NCBI GenBank assembly: GCA_946535435.1
Contig: CAMNDM010000003.1
Span: forward strand, 62,001-126,000
Reading direction: 5' to 3'
Length of the DNA stretch: 64,000 bases
From: Physcocola sp002396385
Lineage (GTDB): Bacteria > Bacteroidota > Bacteroidia > Bacteroidales > Paludibacteraceae
The notes under the pieces: model-generated
What the model was told of the DNA's origin: nothing
What the model saw: only the letters and a program-made list of their open reading frames with translations
Database searches by the model: none
Part shown: positions 16,975 to 24,901 of the stretch, piece by piece
Position numbering within the stretch: the first letter of the stretch is position 1
How the letters are laid out: the number at the start of each line of letters is the position of its first letter
Made by a program: the position numbers and the translations under genes

Positions 16975-18111
16975 TCATACAATTTCGCCATTCCACAATT
17001 TCTTTAAAAAATCGGAGGCGTAGAGGTGCTCGATACCTTGTGAAATACGGCTGATGCGGTCTTGTGAAACGATGATTAGTCTGGCTTCAGGATGTTCTTC
17101 CTTAAATGCTTTAAGACCTTTCAAATGTTTGTTCTGAACTTCGGCTGCCGATTTGATATCTATAGCCACTTGTGCGTCCCCCAGTACAGCATCGACCTCT
17201 ATCTGTGTGTATGTCCGCCAATACGAGAGTTTCGCTGCGCTGTTTGAATAGCCCAAATAGGCGACAATTTCCTGCATTATAAAGTGTTCGAACGCGTGAC
17301 CGTATTCGGGGGTGCCAGGCAGCAGTTTCGTACGCCCTAACAGGTAGTTGGTTACACCTACATCGAACAGATAAAAACGGGGAGACTGGACCAATCTTCT
17401 TTTCTTTTGTTTCGTATAGGCTGGAACTGTAAATCCGAGTAGGGAGTCTTCCAATATCTGAAAATACTCTTTTACGGTGTTTGCACTCACCCCGCAGTCT
17501 GATGCTATGTTTTGGTAGTTCACCATCTCGCCGTCGGTTATGGCTGCAATTTCTAAAAATCTGGAGAAATTGGCAAGATTGCGGACAAGCGATTCGGCCT
17601 GGATCTCTTCTTTAAGGTAAACGCCGACATAAGCCTTCAATAAAGAAGTGGCGTCTTTCTTAAGGTAGTGGCGGGGTAACATTCCGTTCCTGACTGCTCT
17701 GTCTAGATCGAAATCTGGAATTTCGGCGCTCACCAACGGATACATAAAATAGGGAATGGCCCGTCCGCCTAACGTGTTGACTCCCTCCCTGCGTAACTTC
17801 CTTGCACTTGAACCACATAGTATAAAGCGCAGATGCTTTCTGGTAATGAGCCAATGCACTTCATTCAGAAGTTCTGGAACTTGCTGAATCTCGTCTATAA
17901 TGATGAGGGAACCTTCAGGCTGGTTCTGATAGGCTTCTCTTAACAGGGCGGGCTTTTTACGGTAGCGGTCGAGTAGGTCGGTCTCCAACAAGTCGACAAA
18001 TATCGCGTCGGGATATTTGTCTAACAAGAAGGTCGTTTTTCCTGTTTGTCTTGCTCCGAATAGGAAGATGCTCTCTTCCTCGTTCTCTATGTTTAGTCTT
18101 CTTTCTATCAT
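16975..18111 (-). CDS. DUF4143-type AAA ATPase, locus 1
   Basis: A 378-residue protein from ATG 18109-18111; a longer frame to 18159 would run through the promoter. The N-terminal AAA_14-type ATPase domain has Walker A GARQTGKTT, Walker B SLIIIDEIQQ and sensor ILCGSSARKL. A winged-helix linker (NYQNIASDCGVSANTVKEYFQILED) follows. The C-terminal DUF4143 domain ends in a PD-(D/E)XK-like core IEVDAVLGDAQVAIDIK. The biological role of this very common family is not established; it is known mostly as genome-specific expansions. Three 32-bp tandem repeats (18174-18269) lie just upstream of its promoter. Unlike the other two loci in this window, I see no long direct repeats on its flanks. Confidence 0.93.
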   Translation of the reverse strand: MIERRLNIENEEESIFLFGARQTGKTTFLLDKYPDAIFVDLLETDLLDRYRKKPALLREAYQNQPEGSLIIIDEIQQVPELLNEVHWLITRKHLRFILCGSSARKLRREGVNTLGGRAIPYFMYPLVSAEIPDFDLDRAVRNGMLPRHYLKKDATSLLKAYVGVYLKEEIQAESLVRNLANFSRFLEIAAITDGEMVNYQNIASDCGVSANTVKEYFQILEDSLLGFTVPAYTKQKKRRLVQSPRFYLFDVGVTNYLLGRTKLLPGTPEYGHAFEHFIMQEIVAYLGYSNSAAKLSYWRTYTQIEVDAVLGDAQVAIDIKSAAEVQNKHLKGLKAFKEEHPEARLIIVSQDRISRISQGIEHLYASDFLKKLWNGEIV

Positions 18112-18138
18112 TGCGTCGTTTTGCTGTAATTTACAAAA

Positions 18139-18146
18139 CAAAAGTA
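18139..18146 (-). promoter_or_regulatory. -7 box (TACTTTTG) of DUF4143 ATPase 1
   Basis: TAnnTTTG on the minus strand, 28 bases upstream of ATG 18111. The preceding TGCACTTTTATGTA resembles TGCACTTTTACATA in the same position of locus 3 (about 59273-59286). Confidence 0.5.
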
Positions 18147-18173
18147 CATAAAAGTGCAAAAAATTACATATGC

Positions 18174-18269
18174 CTACTGCGGATTTTTAATGAAAATCCG
18201 CAGTGCTACTTCAGATTTTTAATGAAAATCCGCAGTACTACTTCAGATTTTAAATGAAAAAATGAAGTT
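18174..18269. repeat. Tandem array, 3 x 32 bp, upstream of DUF4143 ATPase 1
   Basis: Units start at 18174, 18206 and 18238, each opening with CTACT and carrying GATTTTTAATGAAAA (third copy slightly diverged). Unit 1 is itself an inverted repeat (CTGCGGATTTT... paired with ...AAAATCCGCAG). There are no spacers between units, so it is not a CRISPR. It sits immediately upstream of the promoter of the ATPase gene. Confidence 0.9.
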
Positions 18270-18476
18270 GGATGTGCCCTTCTAGCGAATTTTTCCCTTT
18301 ATAGGGCTTGTCCTACAACCTTCCTCTTATAATCGGACTTGTTTTTCTTTTCCCCTGATTTGTTTTGTACATTTATGCCTGTATAACGCTATAATTGCGT
18401 ATGTCTGTTTTTCTCAACGTTGATAAAATGTTTGTAAATCCTTTTTGTTAATTTTATCTGTTTTCCTGAATAGTCC

Positions 18477-18484
18477 TATCTTTG
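18477..18484 (+). promoter_or_regulatory. -7 box (TATCTTTG) of dnaB
   Basis: Perfect TAnnTTTG, 25 bases upstream of the dnaB ATG. Confidence 0.65.
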
Positions 18485-18509
18485 TGTTAGATAATACGAG
18501 TTAGCAAAT

Positions 18510-20051
18510 ATGGAAACTGTAAAAGCAAGTCGTTCACCGCGTAAACCGCGCAAGTCAGACACTTCTGCCAACACCCCTGTGCTGAGCGAATATGGCAAAA
18601 TGCCGCCTCACGACGTTAAGCTGGAGGAGGCTGTACTGGGCGCTTTGCTGATTGATACGGGCGCCTATGCCCGTGTGAGCGACACGCTTAAACCCGAATG
18701 CTTTTACAGTCAGAAGAACCAGATTGTATATGAGGCGATTGTAAGTTTGGCCGCCAAACAGGAGCCTATTGATATGCTGACGGTTACCGAACAACTCCGT
18801 AGCGATGGCAAACTGGAGGAGGTGGGAGGCGACTTCTACATCGTTTCCCTTTCTTCGAAAGTCAACTCTGCGGCCAATGTGGGTTACCATGCTTCAATCC
18901 TTTCAAATAAATATTTGGCGCGCGAGCTCATCCATTTCGCTACCGAAATTGAAAGCAAGGCCTACGATGCCGAGTCTGATATCGACGGTTTGATGCAGCA
19001 GGCTGAAGGTAGGCTTTTCGAAATATCGCAGCGTAACCTCAAACGTGACTATACGCAGATTGACCCGCTTGTCTCGCAGGCGCTCTATAAAATTCAGGAG
19101 GCCAGCAAACGCGAGGGTATGAGCGGTATACCTTCTGGCTTTAACGATTTGGACAAGATTACCAGTGGCTGGCAACAGAGTGACCTGATTATTATTGCCG
19201 CCCGTCCGGCCATGGGTAAAACGGCTTTTGTGCTCTCTATGGCAAAAAATATGGCCGACAGGGGTAATGCGGTTGCCTTGTTCTCGCTTGAAATGTCGAG
19301 CCTGCAGTTGGTGAACCGTCTGTTGGTGAATGCCACCGAACTGTCGGGTGAAAAAATCAAGACAGGTAAGATGGAGCAGTGGGAGTGGGAGCAGCTGAAC
19401 CAACGTGCCAAGTCGCTATACGACAAACCGATATATCTTGACGATACTCCGTCTCTGTCCATTTTCGAATTTAACACCAAGGCACGCCGTCTGGTGAAAG
19501 AGCATGGTGTGAAGTGCATCATCATCGACTACTTGCAGCTGATGAATGCCAGCGGTATGAACTATGGCAGCCGTGAGCAGGAGGTGTCTATGATTTCACG
19601 ATCGCTCAAGCAGATGGCCAAGGAATTGGAAATACCGATTATTGCCCTCTCGCAGTTGAACCGTGGTGTGGAGGGACGTACGGGCGACGACAAACGTCCG
19701 CAACTGGCTGACTTGCGTGAGTCTGGAGCCATAGAGCAGGATGCCGACATGGTGTTGTTTATCCACCGTCCGGAATACTACAAAATTACGCAAGACGCTC
19801 AGGGTAATTCGCTGATAGGTTTGGCCGAAATTATTATTGCCAAGCACCGTAACGGTGCCACCGATACTATACGCTTGCGCTTCAAGAGTGAATTGGCTAA
19901 GTTTATGAACCTCAGTGACGATTATACCGACGTTGAAACAGATTCCCGTATGAACAGTGACTTCGCTGCTGATGCCGCCGGACAGGTGCCGCCGCCAACT
20001 GCAACTGACTTTGATCCGCTTGGCGGACCATCGTCTGCAATGCCGTTCTGA
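18510..20051 (+). CDS. dnaB: Replicative DNA helicase DnaB
   Basis: A 513-residue hexameric 5'-3' helicase of the replisome. The N-terminal domain (about 30-130) opens with PPHDVKLEEAVLGALLID. The RecA-like motor domain carries FNDLDKITSGWQQSDLIIIA, Walker A ARPAMGKT, FSLEMSS, Walker B IIIDYLQLM, EIPIIALSQLNRGVE and DLRESGAIEQDADMV. An arginine-finger/H4 region (IIAKHRNGATDTIRL) follows. The C-terminal tail is disordered and acidic or proline-rich. No intein is present. Own promoter at 18477-18484; no strong terminator was seen before the mrr gene. Confidence 0.98.
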   Translation: METVKASRSPRKPRKSDTSANTPVLSEYGKMPPHDVKLEEAVLGALLIDTGAYARVSDTLKPECFYSQKNQIVYEAIVSLAAKQEPIDMLTVTEQLRSDGKLEEVGGDFYIVSLSSKVNSAANVGYHASILSNKYLARELIHFATEIESKAYDAESDIDGLMQQAEGRLFEISQRNLKRDYTQIDPLVSQALYKIQEASKREGMSGIPSGFNDLDKITSGWQQSDLIIIAARPAMGKTAFVLSMAKNMADRGNAVALFSLEMSSLQLVNRLLVNATELSGEKIKTGKMEQWEWEQLNQRAKSLYDKPIYLDDTPSLSIFEFNTKARRLVKEHGVKCIIIDYLQLMNASGMNYGSREQEVSMISRSLKQMAKELEIPIIALSQLNRGVEGRTGDDKRPQLADLRESGAIEQDADMVLFIHRPEYYKITQDAQGNSLIGLAEIIIAKHRNGATDTIRLRFKSELAKFMNLSDDYTDVETDSRMNSDFAADAAGQVPPPTATDFDPLGGPSSAMPF

Positions 20052-20195
20052 GCGTAAGGATGCTTGAACACCCCCAAAGTAGTGAAGTATAAAATGTGAA
20101 ATTTTAGTTGACTAATTCTAAGTTGATTATACAATATCGTGAAATCATACGTGTTGACGTGATTTCATTATAGAAAATAAAGAAATACTGTATTT

Positions 20196-21110
20196 ATGAT
20201 ACCGCCATTTGCTAAATTTCTGTATCCTGTTCTTAATGCCTTAAAAGACGAGAAGGAGCATCCGTTGAAGAAACTTATGGAAGAGATGGTGAATACATTT
20301 TCATTATCGGAAACAGACGTTGCTGAACGCGTGCCTTGTGGTTATGAAACGATAGTCCAAAATAGAACTAAATGGGCAACTACTTATTTAGGAAAAGCGG
20401 GCTTGTTGAGTCGCCCTAAACGTGGAACCTATGAGATTACGGAAGAGGGTAAATCTTTGTTGAAAACAGGAATAATGGAACTTACTCCAAAATACCTTAG
20501 AGAGCATTATCAATCTTTTCATGATTTTGTATCTGGTGGCGAAGATGAAGGAAACCTGCATGATTCAACGATAAATGATCAAATAAAAACACCGTCGGAG
20601 GTGATGGATGAAGCTTTCGAAGAGATAAACAAATCTCTTGCTAGTGAACTTCTTGACCATGTGAAAGATCAATCTCCTGAATTTTTTGAACAACTTGTCG
20701 TAAAATTGCTTGTAGCTATGGGATATGGTGGTAGTCTCAATAATGCTGGTATTGTTACTAAGATGTCTCATGATGATGGAATAGATGGAATTATAAAAGA
20801 AGACAAACTTGGTCTTGATAATATATATATACAAGCAAAACGTTATACGGTATCTGCTGTTCAAAAGCCTGAAATTCAAAAATTTATTGGAGCACTTACC
20901 GAACAAGGCGCCACAAAAGGTGTTTTTATCACGACTGCAAAATTCTCAGATGGGGCTGTCGAAACCAGTAAAAAGGCGTCGGGTGTGAAAATTGTTTTGA
21001 TTGATGGAGATATGCTTACCAAACTTATGATAGAAAATAATGTCGGTGTAAGCCCAAAACAGACATACGAAATCAAGAAAATTGATACTGATTTTTTCAA
21101 TGAAGAGTGA
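20196..21110 (+). CDS. mrr: Mrr-family type IV restriction endonuclease
   Basis: A 304-residue protein. The N-terminal Mrr_N winged helix (about 1-95) has YETIVQNRTKWATTYLGKAGLLSRPKRGTYEIT. The C-terminal Mrr catalytic domain (about 155-285) has FFEQLVVKLLVAMGYGG, DDGIDGII (D197) and IYIQAKRY (Q213-K215), the D...QxK variant of the PD-(D/E)XK nuclease site, then GVFITTAKFS and IDGDML. Mrr enzymes cut modified (methylated) foreign DNA. The gene is visibly more AT-rich than dnaB, suggesting acquisition, and no methylase or specificity gene is nearby, as expected for type IV. Confidence 0.92.
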   Translation: MIPPFAKFLYPVLNALKDEKEHPLKKLMEEMVNTFSLSETDVAERVPCGYETIVQNRTKWATTYLGKAGLLSRPKRGTYEITEEGKSLLKTGIMELTPKYLREHYQSFHDFVSGGEDEGNLHDSTINDQIKTPSEVMDEAFEEINKSLASELLDHVKDQSPEFFEQLVVKLLVAMGYGGSLNNAGIVTKMSHDDGIDGIIKEDKLGLDNIYIQAKRYTVSAVQKPEIQKFIGALTEQGATKGVFITTAKFSDGAVETSKKASGVKIVLIDGDMLTKLMIENNVGVSPKQTYEIKKIDTDFFNEE

Positions 21111-21205
21111 AAACGTTTTCTATTTTGTTAAATTTATGAATAGAGAGGAAGAGTATATCGTTCTTAATCGTCTCTAAAGTTTTGGTCTTCCCCCCCCCTA
21201 TACAC

Positions 21206-21246
21206 AACAGCCTTCCCCTTGTCTATTAGCAAAGAGGGAGGCTGTT
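21206..21246. terminator. Terminator between mrr and the DUF4832 gene
   Basis: AACAGCCT.CCC stem pairs with GGG.GGCTGTT. T residues follow on the plus side. It is preceded by a run of nine C residues at 21190-21198. Confidence 0.6.
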
Positions 21247-21300
21247 TTCTTTAGTAGGTGTTTCCCGGCTGTGTGGGAATGTCAGATTCCCACGCCTAAT

Positions 21301-22785
21301 CTATTTTTTGTTATACGTTTTCTTTCCTTTCGAAACCACTATGCCCCGGTAGTCGTCTGAAACCTTAACGCCTAGGGTGTTGTACTTTGGTGCGTTGTCG
21401 GTTGCAGGCTGTTGTTCTACAAGGCTTGTGCCTGTCGATGTTAAGTCGCAGTCGTATTCGATGGTCTGGGTGTCGAGAATATAGTCGCTGGCTATCACCG
21501 GATTGTTTACGGCCTGGCCTTTGTTGTCGCATTCCAGTGCGGCATCGATGGTGACTTCAATCGATTCTCCTGGCAACAGTCCGCGCAATGTTTCTGACGA
21601 GCGTATGGAACCGATTGCGAAATAGGCGTCGCGGTAGAGTGGTGCCACACCCGTATTCGTTACCGTTATTTTTGTTTGCAGTCCGTCTGTTACGCATTTG
21701 GTGACAACGAAATGGTAACCGGTCGCCATACTGCATTCCTTGAACCGTTCGGCATTTTTATACTTGTTCATCGAAGGGTTGTCGTTCGCTATCATAAATG
21801 TGATGTGGTATTTTGCCGACTGCTCTTCCCAGGTGTGTCCGTACATGCCTTTTGTGTTGGTGAAGTTCTTCTGGTCGTCATCTTCATAATAGCTTATTTC
21901 ACCCCCGCAAACGCCAGTTTTCCAGCGGTTCTCCCCCATTGTGTCCCAGCATTGCTCGTTGTAGCCGTCTTTAGACTTAAGTTCATGCCCTTCGTGCATA
22001 AACGAGTCGTCGAACAGGCCGAACTTCAATTTACGCAGGTCTTTGTCTTTTGCAAAGTCGGAGTATTCGTCGTCTGCTGCGTCAATGCTGATGGCCCATG
22101 GAATTTTTGTCATCACTTCCGAAAGGTGTTTGAAGAAATCTTTTTGGTAAGACTTCTCAGGAAAGTTTCCTTTGTCCCCGATATTTACGCCGTTCTCGTC
22201 GTAAATATGGTATTCCGACCAGTGTCCGAAGCCAACCTCCACAAAGGCGATACGGGGGTCGTTTTCATACCTTTTTGCAAAATCGGTGTAGAAAAGTTTG
22301 GTGAAACGTTTAAGTTCCTTATGCTCCCAATTCGCATAGTAGGTCAAGCCGTCGCCTGCTACATCTTTGAAACTCTCTTCGTAGTCAGACAGTGCTTTGA
22401 TGTATGCCGGCACTCCGGTTGTACCTGGATTGTCGTCAACCATCGGTACGCCCGGATATTCGTAGAAGAAGCGGATTACAGCCTGGTGGTTACGTTTCTT
22501 GACGTCGTCGAGTATGTTGTCGAGGTAACTCCAGTCGTATTCTATCGTACTGTCGGCATTGCAACCTTTCACCACCTTGCAAGGCGCCACATACGAAAAT
22601 TCCAAGGCGTGGCTTTTGCCGTAAGTCTTGTATTGATTACTGGCCTCCTCTGGCCATAAAACCAAACCTGTCATAGGTTGGACGTTCGTCACTTTCGATG
22701 TGATGCCGATTGATTTCCAGTCGGCAGCCCAACTGTTAAAGCAGATAACCGAACCGATAAGGAGTGGAAGTGTTGTTTTTTTCAT
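21301..22785 (-). CDS. Secreted DUF4832/DUF4874-type protein
   Basis: The start ATG 22783-22785 (494 residues) opens directly into the signal peptide MKKTTLPLLIGSVICFNSWA; a longer frame exists but is discarded. The N-terminal two thirds look like a glycosidase-type TIM barrel of the DUF4874 kind: FSYVAPCKV, YLDNILDDVKKRNHQAVIRFFYEYP, RIAFVEVGFGHWSEYH. The C-terminal beta-sandwich matches DUF4832 (GYHFVVTKC, ITVTNTGVAPLYRDAYFAIG, GLLPGESIEVTID). The last 30 residues (YNTLGVKVSDDYRGIVVSKG then KK) look like a short type IX-style C-terminal signal. It is probably a surface or secreted glycan-active protein, but catalytic activity is unproven for this family. Confidence 0.85.
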   Translation of the reverse strand: MKKTTLPLLIGSVICFNSWAADWKSIGITSKVTNVQPMTGLVLWPEEASNQYKTYGKSHALEFSYVAPCKVVKGCNADSTIEYDWSYLDNILDDVKKRNHQAVIRFFYEYPGVPMVDDNPGTTGVPAYIKALSDYEESFKDVAGDGLTYYANWEHKELKRFTKLFYTDFAKRYENDPRIAFVEVGFGHWSEYHIYDENGVNIGDKGNFPEKSYQKDFFKHLSEVMTKIPWAISIDAADDEYSDFAKDKDLRKLKFGLFDDSFMHEGHELKSKDGYNEQCWDTMGENRWKTGVCGGEISYYEDDDQKNFTNTKGMYGHTWEEQSAKYHITFMIANDNPSMNKYKNAERFKECSMATGYHFVVTKCVTDGLQTKITVTNTGVAPLYRDAYFAIGSIRSSETLRGLLPGESIEVTIDAALECDNKGQAVNNPVIASDYILDTQTIEYDCDLTSTGTSLVEQQPATDNAPKYNTLGVKVSDDYRGIVVSKGKKTYNKK

Positions 22786-22815
22786 AATTTTCCTAATGTG
22801 TTTATGGTATATATG

Positions 22816-22823
22816 CAAATATA
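22816..22823 (-). promoter_or_regulatory. -7 box (TATATTTG) of the DUF4832 gene
   Basis: Perfect TAnnTTTG on the minus strand, 31 bases upstream of the start at 22785. Confidence 0.55.
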
Positions 22824-23047
22824 ACCCAATTTCTAAAGTTGTATTCATAAAAATAACTTTTTTTGTCTTCCCATTAGATTGTTGTGTCTGATAAATGGTC
22901 CAATTTTAATCTTTTTCTCCAGTTCTGCGTTTTTGTGTGGTCCAGACTTACTGTGTTTAAAGCTGTTTTGCTTATTATTAGGGCATTTTCCCGTTTGGTG
23001 ATCTTTTGCTTGTTTTATTGTCTTCCCGCCTCTTTTCTTTCTGAAAT

Positions 23048-23207
23048 ATGTGTAGAAAAATGTGAAATCTATTGTTTGTATGTGTAGAAAAGTGTGATTT
23101 TTAATTAGTATATGTGTAGAAAAGTGTGATTTTTAATTAGTATATGTGTGGAAAAGTGTAATTTTTTGTCTTAATATGTGTAGAAAAGTGTATGTTACCC
23201 TACATTC
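23048..23207. repeat. Orphan tandem array, 5 x 32 bp
   Basis: ATGTGT(A/G)GAAAA recurs at 23048, 23080, 23112, 23144 and 23176, an exact 32-base period. Units 2-3 are almost identical (GTGTGATTTTTAATTAG in each); the outer ones are degenerate. There are no spacers. It has the same period and a similar AT-rich make-up (GATTTTTAAT) to the array in front of DUF4143 ATPase 1, but no ATPase gene lies next to it. Confidence 0.85.
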
Positions 23208-23438
23208 AACAAGCACATTTCGATAATGTGCCGCTTTGGGCTATCTGATGTTGCTGTTTTCGGAAGACATGACTTTTCCTGCTGATGTATTGTTCTCTTT
23301 TTAAGAATAAAGATCTTATTCCTGCAAACAGGAATAACCAAGACAAAACCTTACCACTAAACTATTCGTTGTCGGGTTAAAACCGTAAAGACAGAAAGGC
23401 CAGGCTTATCTGCAAGCGTAAGTGGCCAATGCAAAAGG

Positions 23439-23473
23439 GAAGGGGGATCGCCAGCTGTTGGCGAGCCCCCTTC
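23439..23473. terminator. Terminator stem near the DUF4290 gene
   Basis: GAAGGGGG paired with CCCCCTTC and an inner CGCC/GGCG. T-rich sequence (TTGTCTTTT) follows on the plus strand. It lies 22 bases past the DUF4290 stop, so it may serve both directions. Confidence 0.6.
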
Positions 23474-23495
23474 TTGTCTTTTCCCAGTCTTCGTT

Positions 23496-24137
23496 TTATT
23501 TCTTTTTCTTCTTTTTCTTCGACTTGGTTGGTGGAGTGGCGACGGGTGCTGCCAAAACAGTCTGTGCGTCTACCAGTTTGAACTCACCGTTCTTAATGTC
23601 GAGTTTGCCTTGGCTCATCTCCCGCAGATCGTCGAAAATCTTGTTGTCGGTAACCGTGTCTTTGTTATAGAGAATGTAGCAGCGCTTCATCTGGTTGGCT
23701 ATCATCAGCGTCAGTTTCTTGCGGCTTTCTTCCTCTTCCGTTTCCATAGCCTTCTGTATGGCCAGCTGTATGTTGTTGCCATAGTGGCGGAAGCGGAACC
23801 TGCTTTTAGGGTAGGGTATGGTGTCGGTTGCATCGGTCAAACCACCCAATTTTTGTGGAACGTAGCCGTTGGGGTAGTCAATGTCGAGGCGGTAGCCCGA
23901 TATGAAGTAGATGTGGTCCCACAGTGTGTTTTGGCTGTAGCCCATCGGACGTATGCGTTCCATTGTCTTAATGATGGAATAGGCGCAACGTGTGCGTTCT
24001 GCACGGTCTTCTATACTCAGGCAGTGGTCAACCATTTTCTGTATGTTCCTTCCATAGCCCCTTAGCTCGATTGGCTCTTTGCTCGTATTATAGTCGGTGT
24101 GGAAGTCGGAATATGTTTCTTGTATCTCTTGCTCCAT
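23496..24137 (-). CDS. DUF4290 family protein
   Basis: This 213-residue cytoplasmic protein is conserved in Bacteroidetes. It contains ELRGYGRNIQKMVDHCLSI, MGYSQNTLWDHIYFIS and RYYGNNIQ-like FRHYGNNIQLAIQKAMETEEEE. It ends in a lysine-only tail after a Pro/Thr linker. Function is unknown. It is the third gene of the operon with the LysM protein and the beta-barrel protein (12 bases between it and the barrel gene). Confidence 0.85.
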   Translation of the reverse strand: MEQEIQETYSDFHTDYNTSKEPIELRGYGRNIQKMVDHCLSIEDRAERTRCAYSIIKTMERIRPMGYSQNTLWDHIYFISGYRLDIDYPNGYVPQKLGGLTDATDTIPYPKSRFRFRHYGNNIQLAIQKAMETEEEESRKKLTLMIANQMKRCYILYNKDTVTDNKIFDDLREMSQGKLDIKNGEFKLVDAQTVLAAPVATPPTKSKKKKKKK

Positions 24138-24149
24138 TTCTTTCTTTTA

Positions 24150-24899
24150 TTAGTTGCTGTGGAATTTCAAAACTGGCATCATTACGCCCAATGTAAAGGT
24201 GAACATCTGGTTGTTCGAACGCTGGAACACCGCGCTGCGGTCGTGCTCGAATACGTCTTTTAATCCGTAGTTCCACCGGGCTTCCGCCAGAATAGACAGT
24301 TTGCTTAGACGGAATTCGTATCCGGCTCCTACGCATAGCCCGAAATCCACATTGTTTTCTTCTATATCTTCGTTTAAACGAGGGTCGTTCCAGTTGTTCG
24401 TTAAAATGGCTTGCTGTTGCCCGGCTGTCAGGTTGGTCTTGGTCTCGCCTGTCTTCATCAGCAATCCCATTTTCGGACCGAAGTTGAAAAATAGCCGGTG
24501 GGTGTTGCCGAAATAGATGTGTGCCAACAGCGGAATGCTTAAATAGTCAATCTCGCGTTCAATGGTGCCTCCAATGAACTGTTGCTCGTTGACTACGGTA
24601 TAGTCGTTCCACCGCTCGTACCAGCCTCCCTGTATGTAGCTTGCCTCTAGTTGCAGGCCGAAGTGCTTTTGTGCGATAAAGCGGACCGCAACGCCAACAT
24701 CGGCACCTTTCCGGTAGCCAAGGTCGCCCAAGTTGTTGGCGTATGTTATGTCGTTGTGCATGAAACGGACTTGCGACAGGGCCATACCGCCCTGCACGCC
24801 TACGCTTATCTCTTCTTCAAACCGGCTCCTGACCTGGCTGTAGGCGGTGCTCGACCAGCCTAAAAAGGCAATTAGGCAGATTGTGATTCTTTTTAACAT
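24150..24899 (-). CDS. PorT-family outer membrane beta-barrel protein
   Basis: A 249-residue protein with signal peptide MLKRITICLIAFLGWSSTAYSQ. Alternating hydrophobic strands follow (ISVGVQGGMALSQVRF, GADVGVAVRFIAQKHFGLQLEASYIQGGWYE, IDYLSIPLLAHIYFG, RLFFNFGPKMGLL, FGLCVGAGYEFRL). This pattern is typical of the PorT/OMP_b-brl_2 group of about eight-strand barrels. The start lies 2 bases after the LysM gene stop, so they are probably translated together. PorT itself takes part in type IX secretion, but most paralogues are uncharacterised. Confidence 0.85.
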   Translation of the reverse strand: MLKRITICLIAFLGWSSTAYSQVRSRFEEEISVGVQGGMALSQVRFMHNDITYANNLGDLGYRKGADVGVAVRFIAQKHFGLQLEASYIQGGWYERWNDYTVVNEQQFIGGTIEREIDYLSIPLLAHIYFGNTHRLFFNFGPKMGLLMKTGETKTNLTAGQQQAILTNNWNDPRLNEDIEENNVDFGLCVGAGYEFRLSKLSILAEARWNYGLKDVFEHDRSAVFQRSNNQMFTFTLGVMMPVLKFHSN

Positions 24900-24901
24900 C
24901 T

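Larger units (their letters stand above)
18112..18509. other. Divergent intergenic region between DUF4143 ATPase 1 and dnaB
   Basis: These 398 bases hold the ATPase promoter box (18139-18146), the three-unit tandem array (18174-18269) and the dnaB -7 box (18477-18484). Between 18270 and 18470 I see only AT-rich sequence with no gene. Confidence 0.7.
22786..23495. other. Gene-free region with orphan tandem array and hairpins
   Basis: These 710 bases contain the promoter box of the DUF4832 gene (22816-22823), a five-unit 32-bp tandem array (23048-23207), several hairpins (23213-23231, 23316-23337) and a terminator stem (23439-23473). No convincing coding frame was seen. Confidence 0.7.

Noticed and set aside
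18174..18269. CRISPR array
   Set aside because: Units (here and at 23048, 37297 and 59282) are contiguous with no unique spacers, and no cas genes are present in the window.
21190..21198. Run of nine C residues as a phase-variation tract
   Set aside because: It is downstream of mrr and inside a terminator region, not in a coding sequence or promoter spacer.
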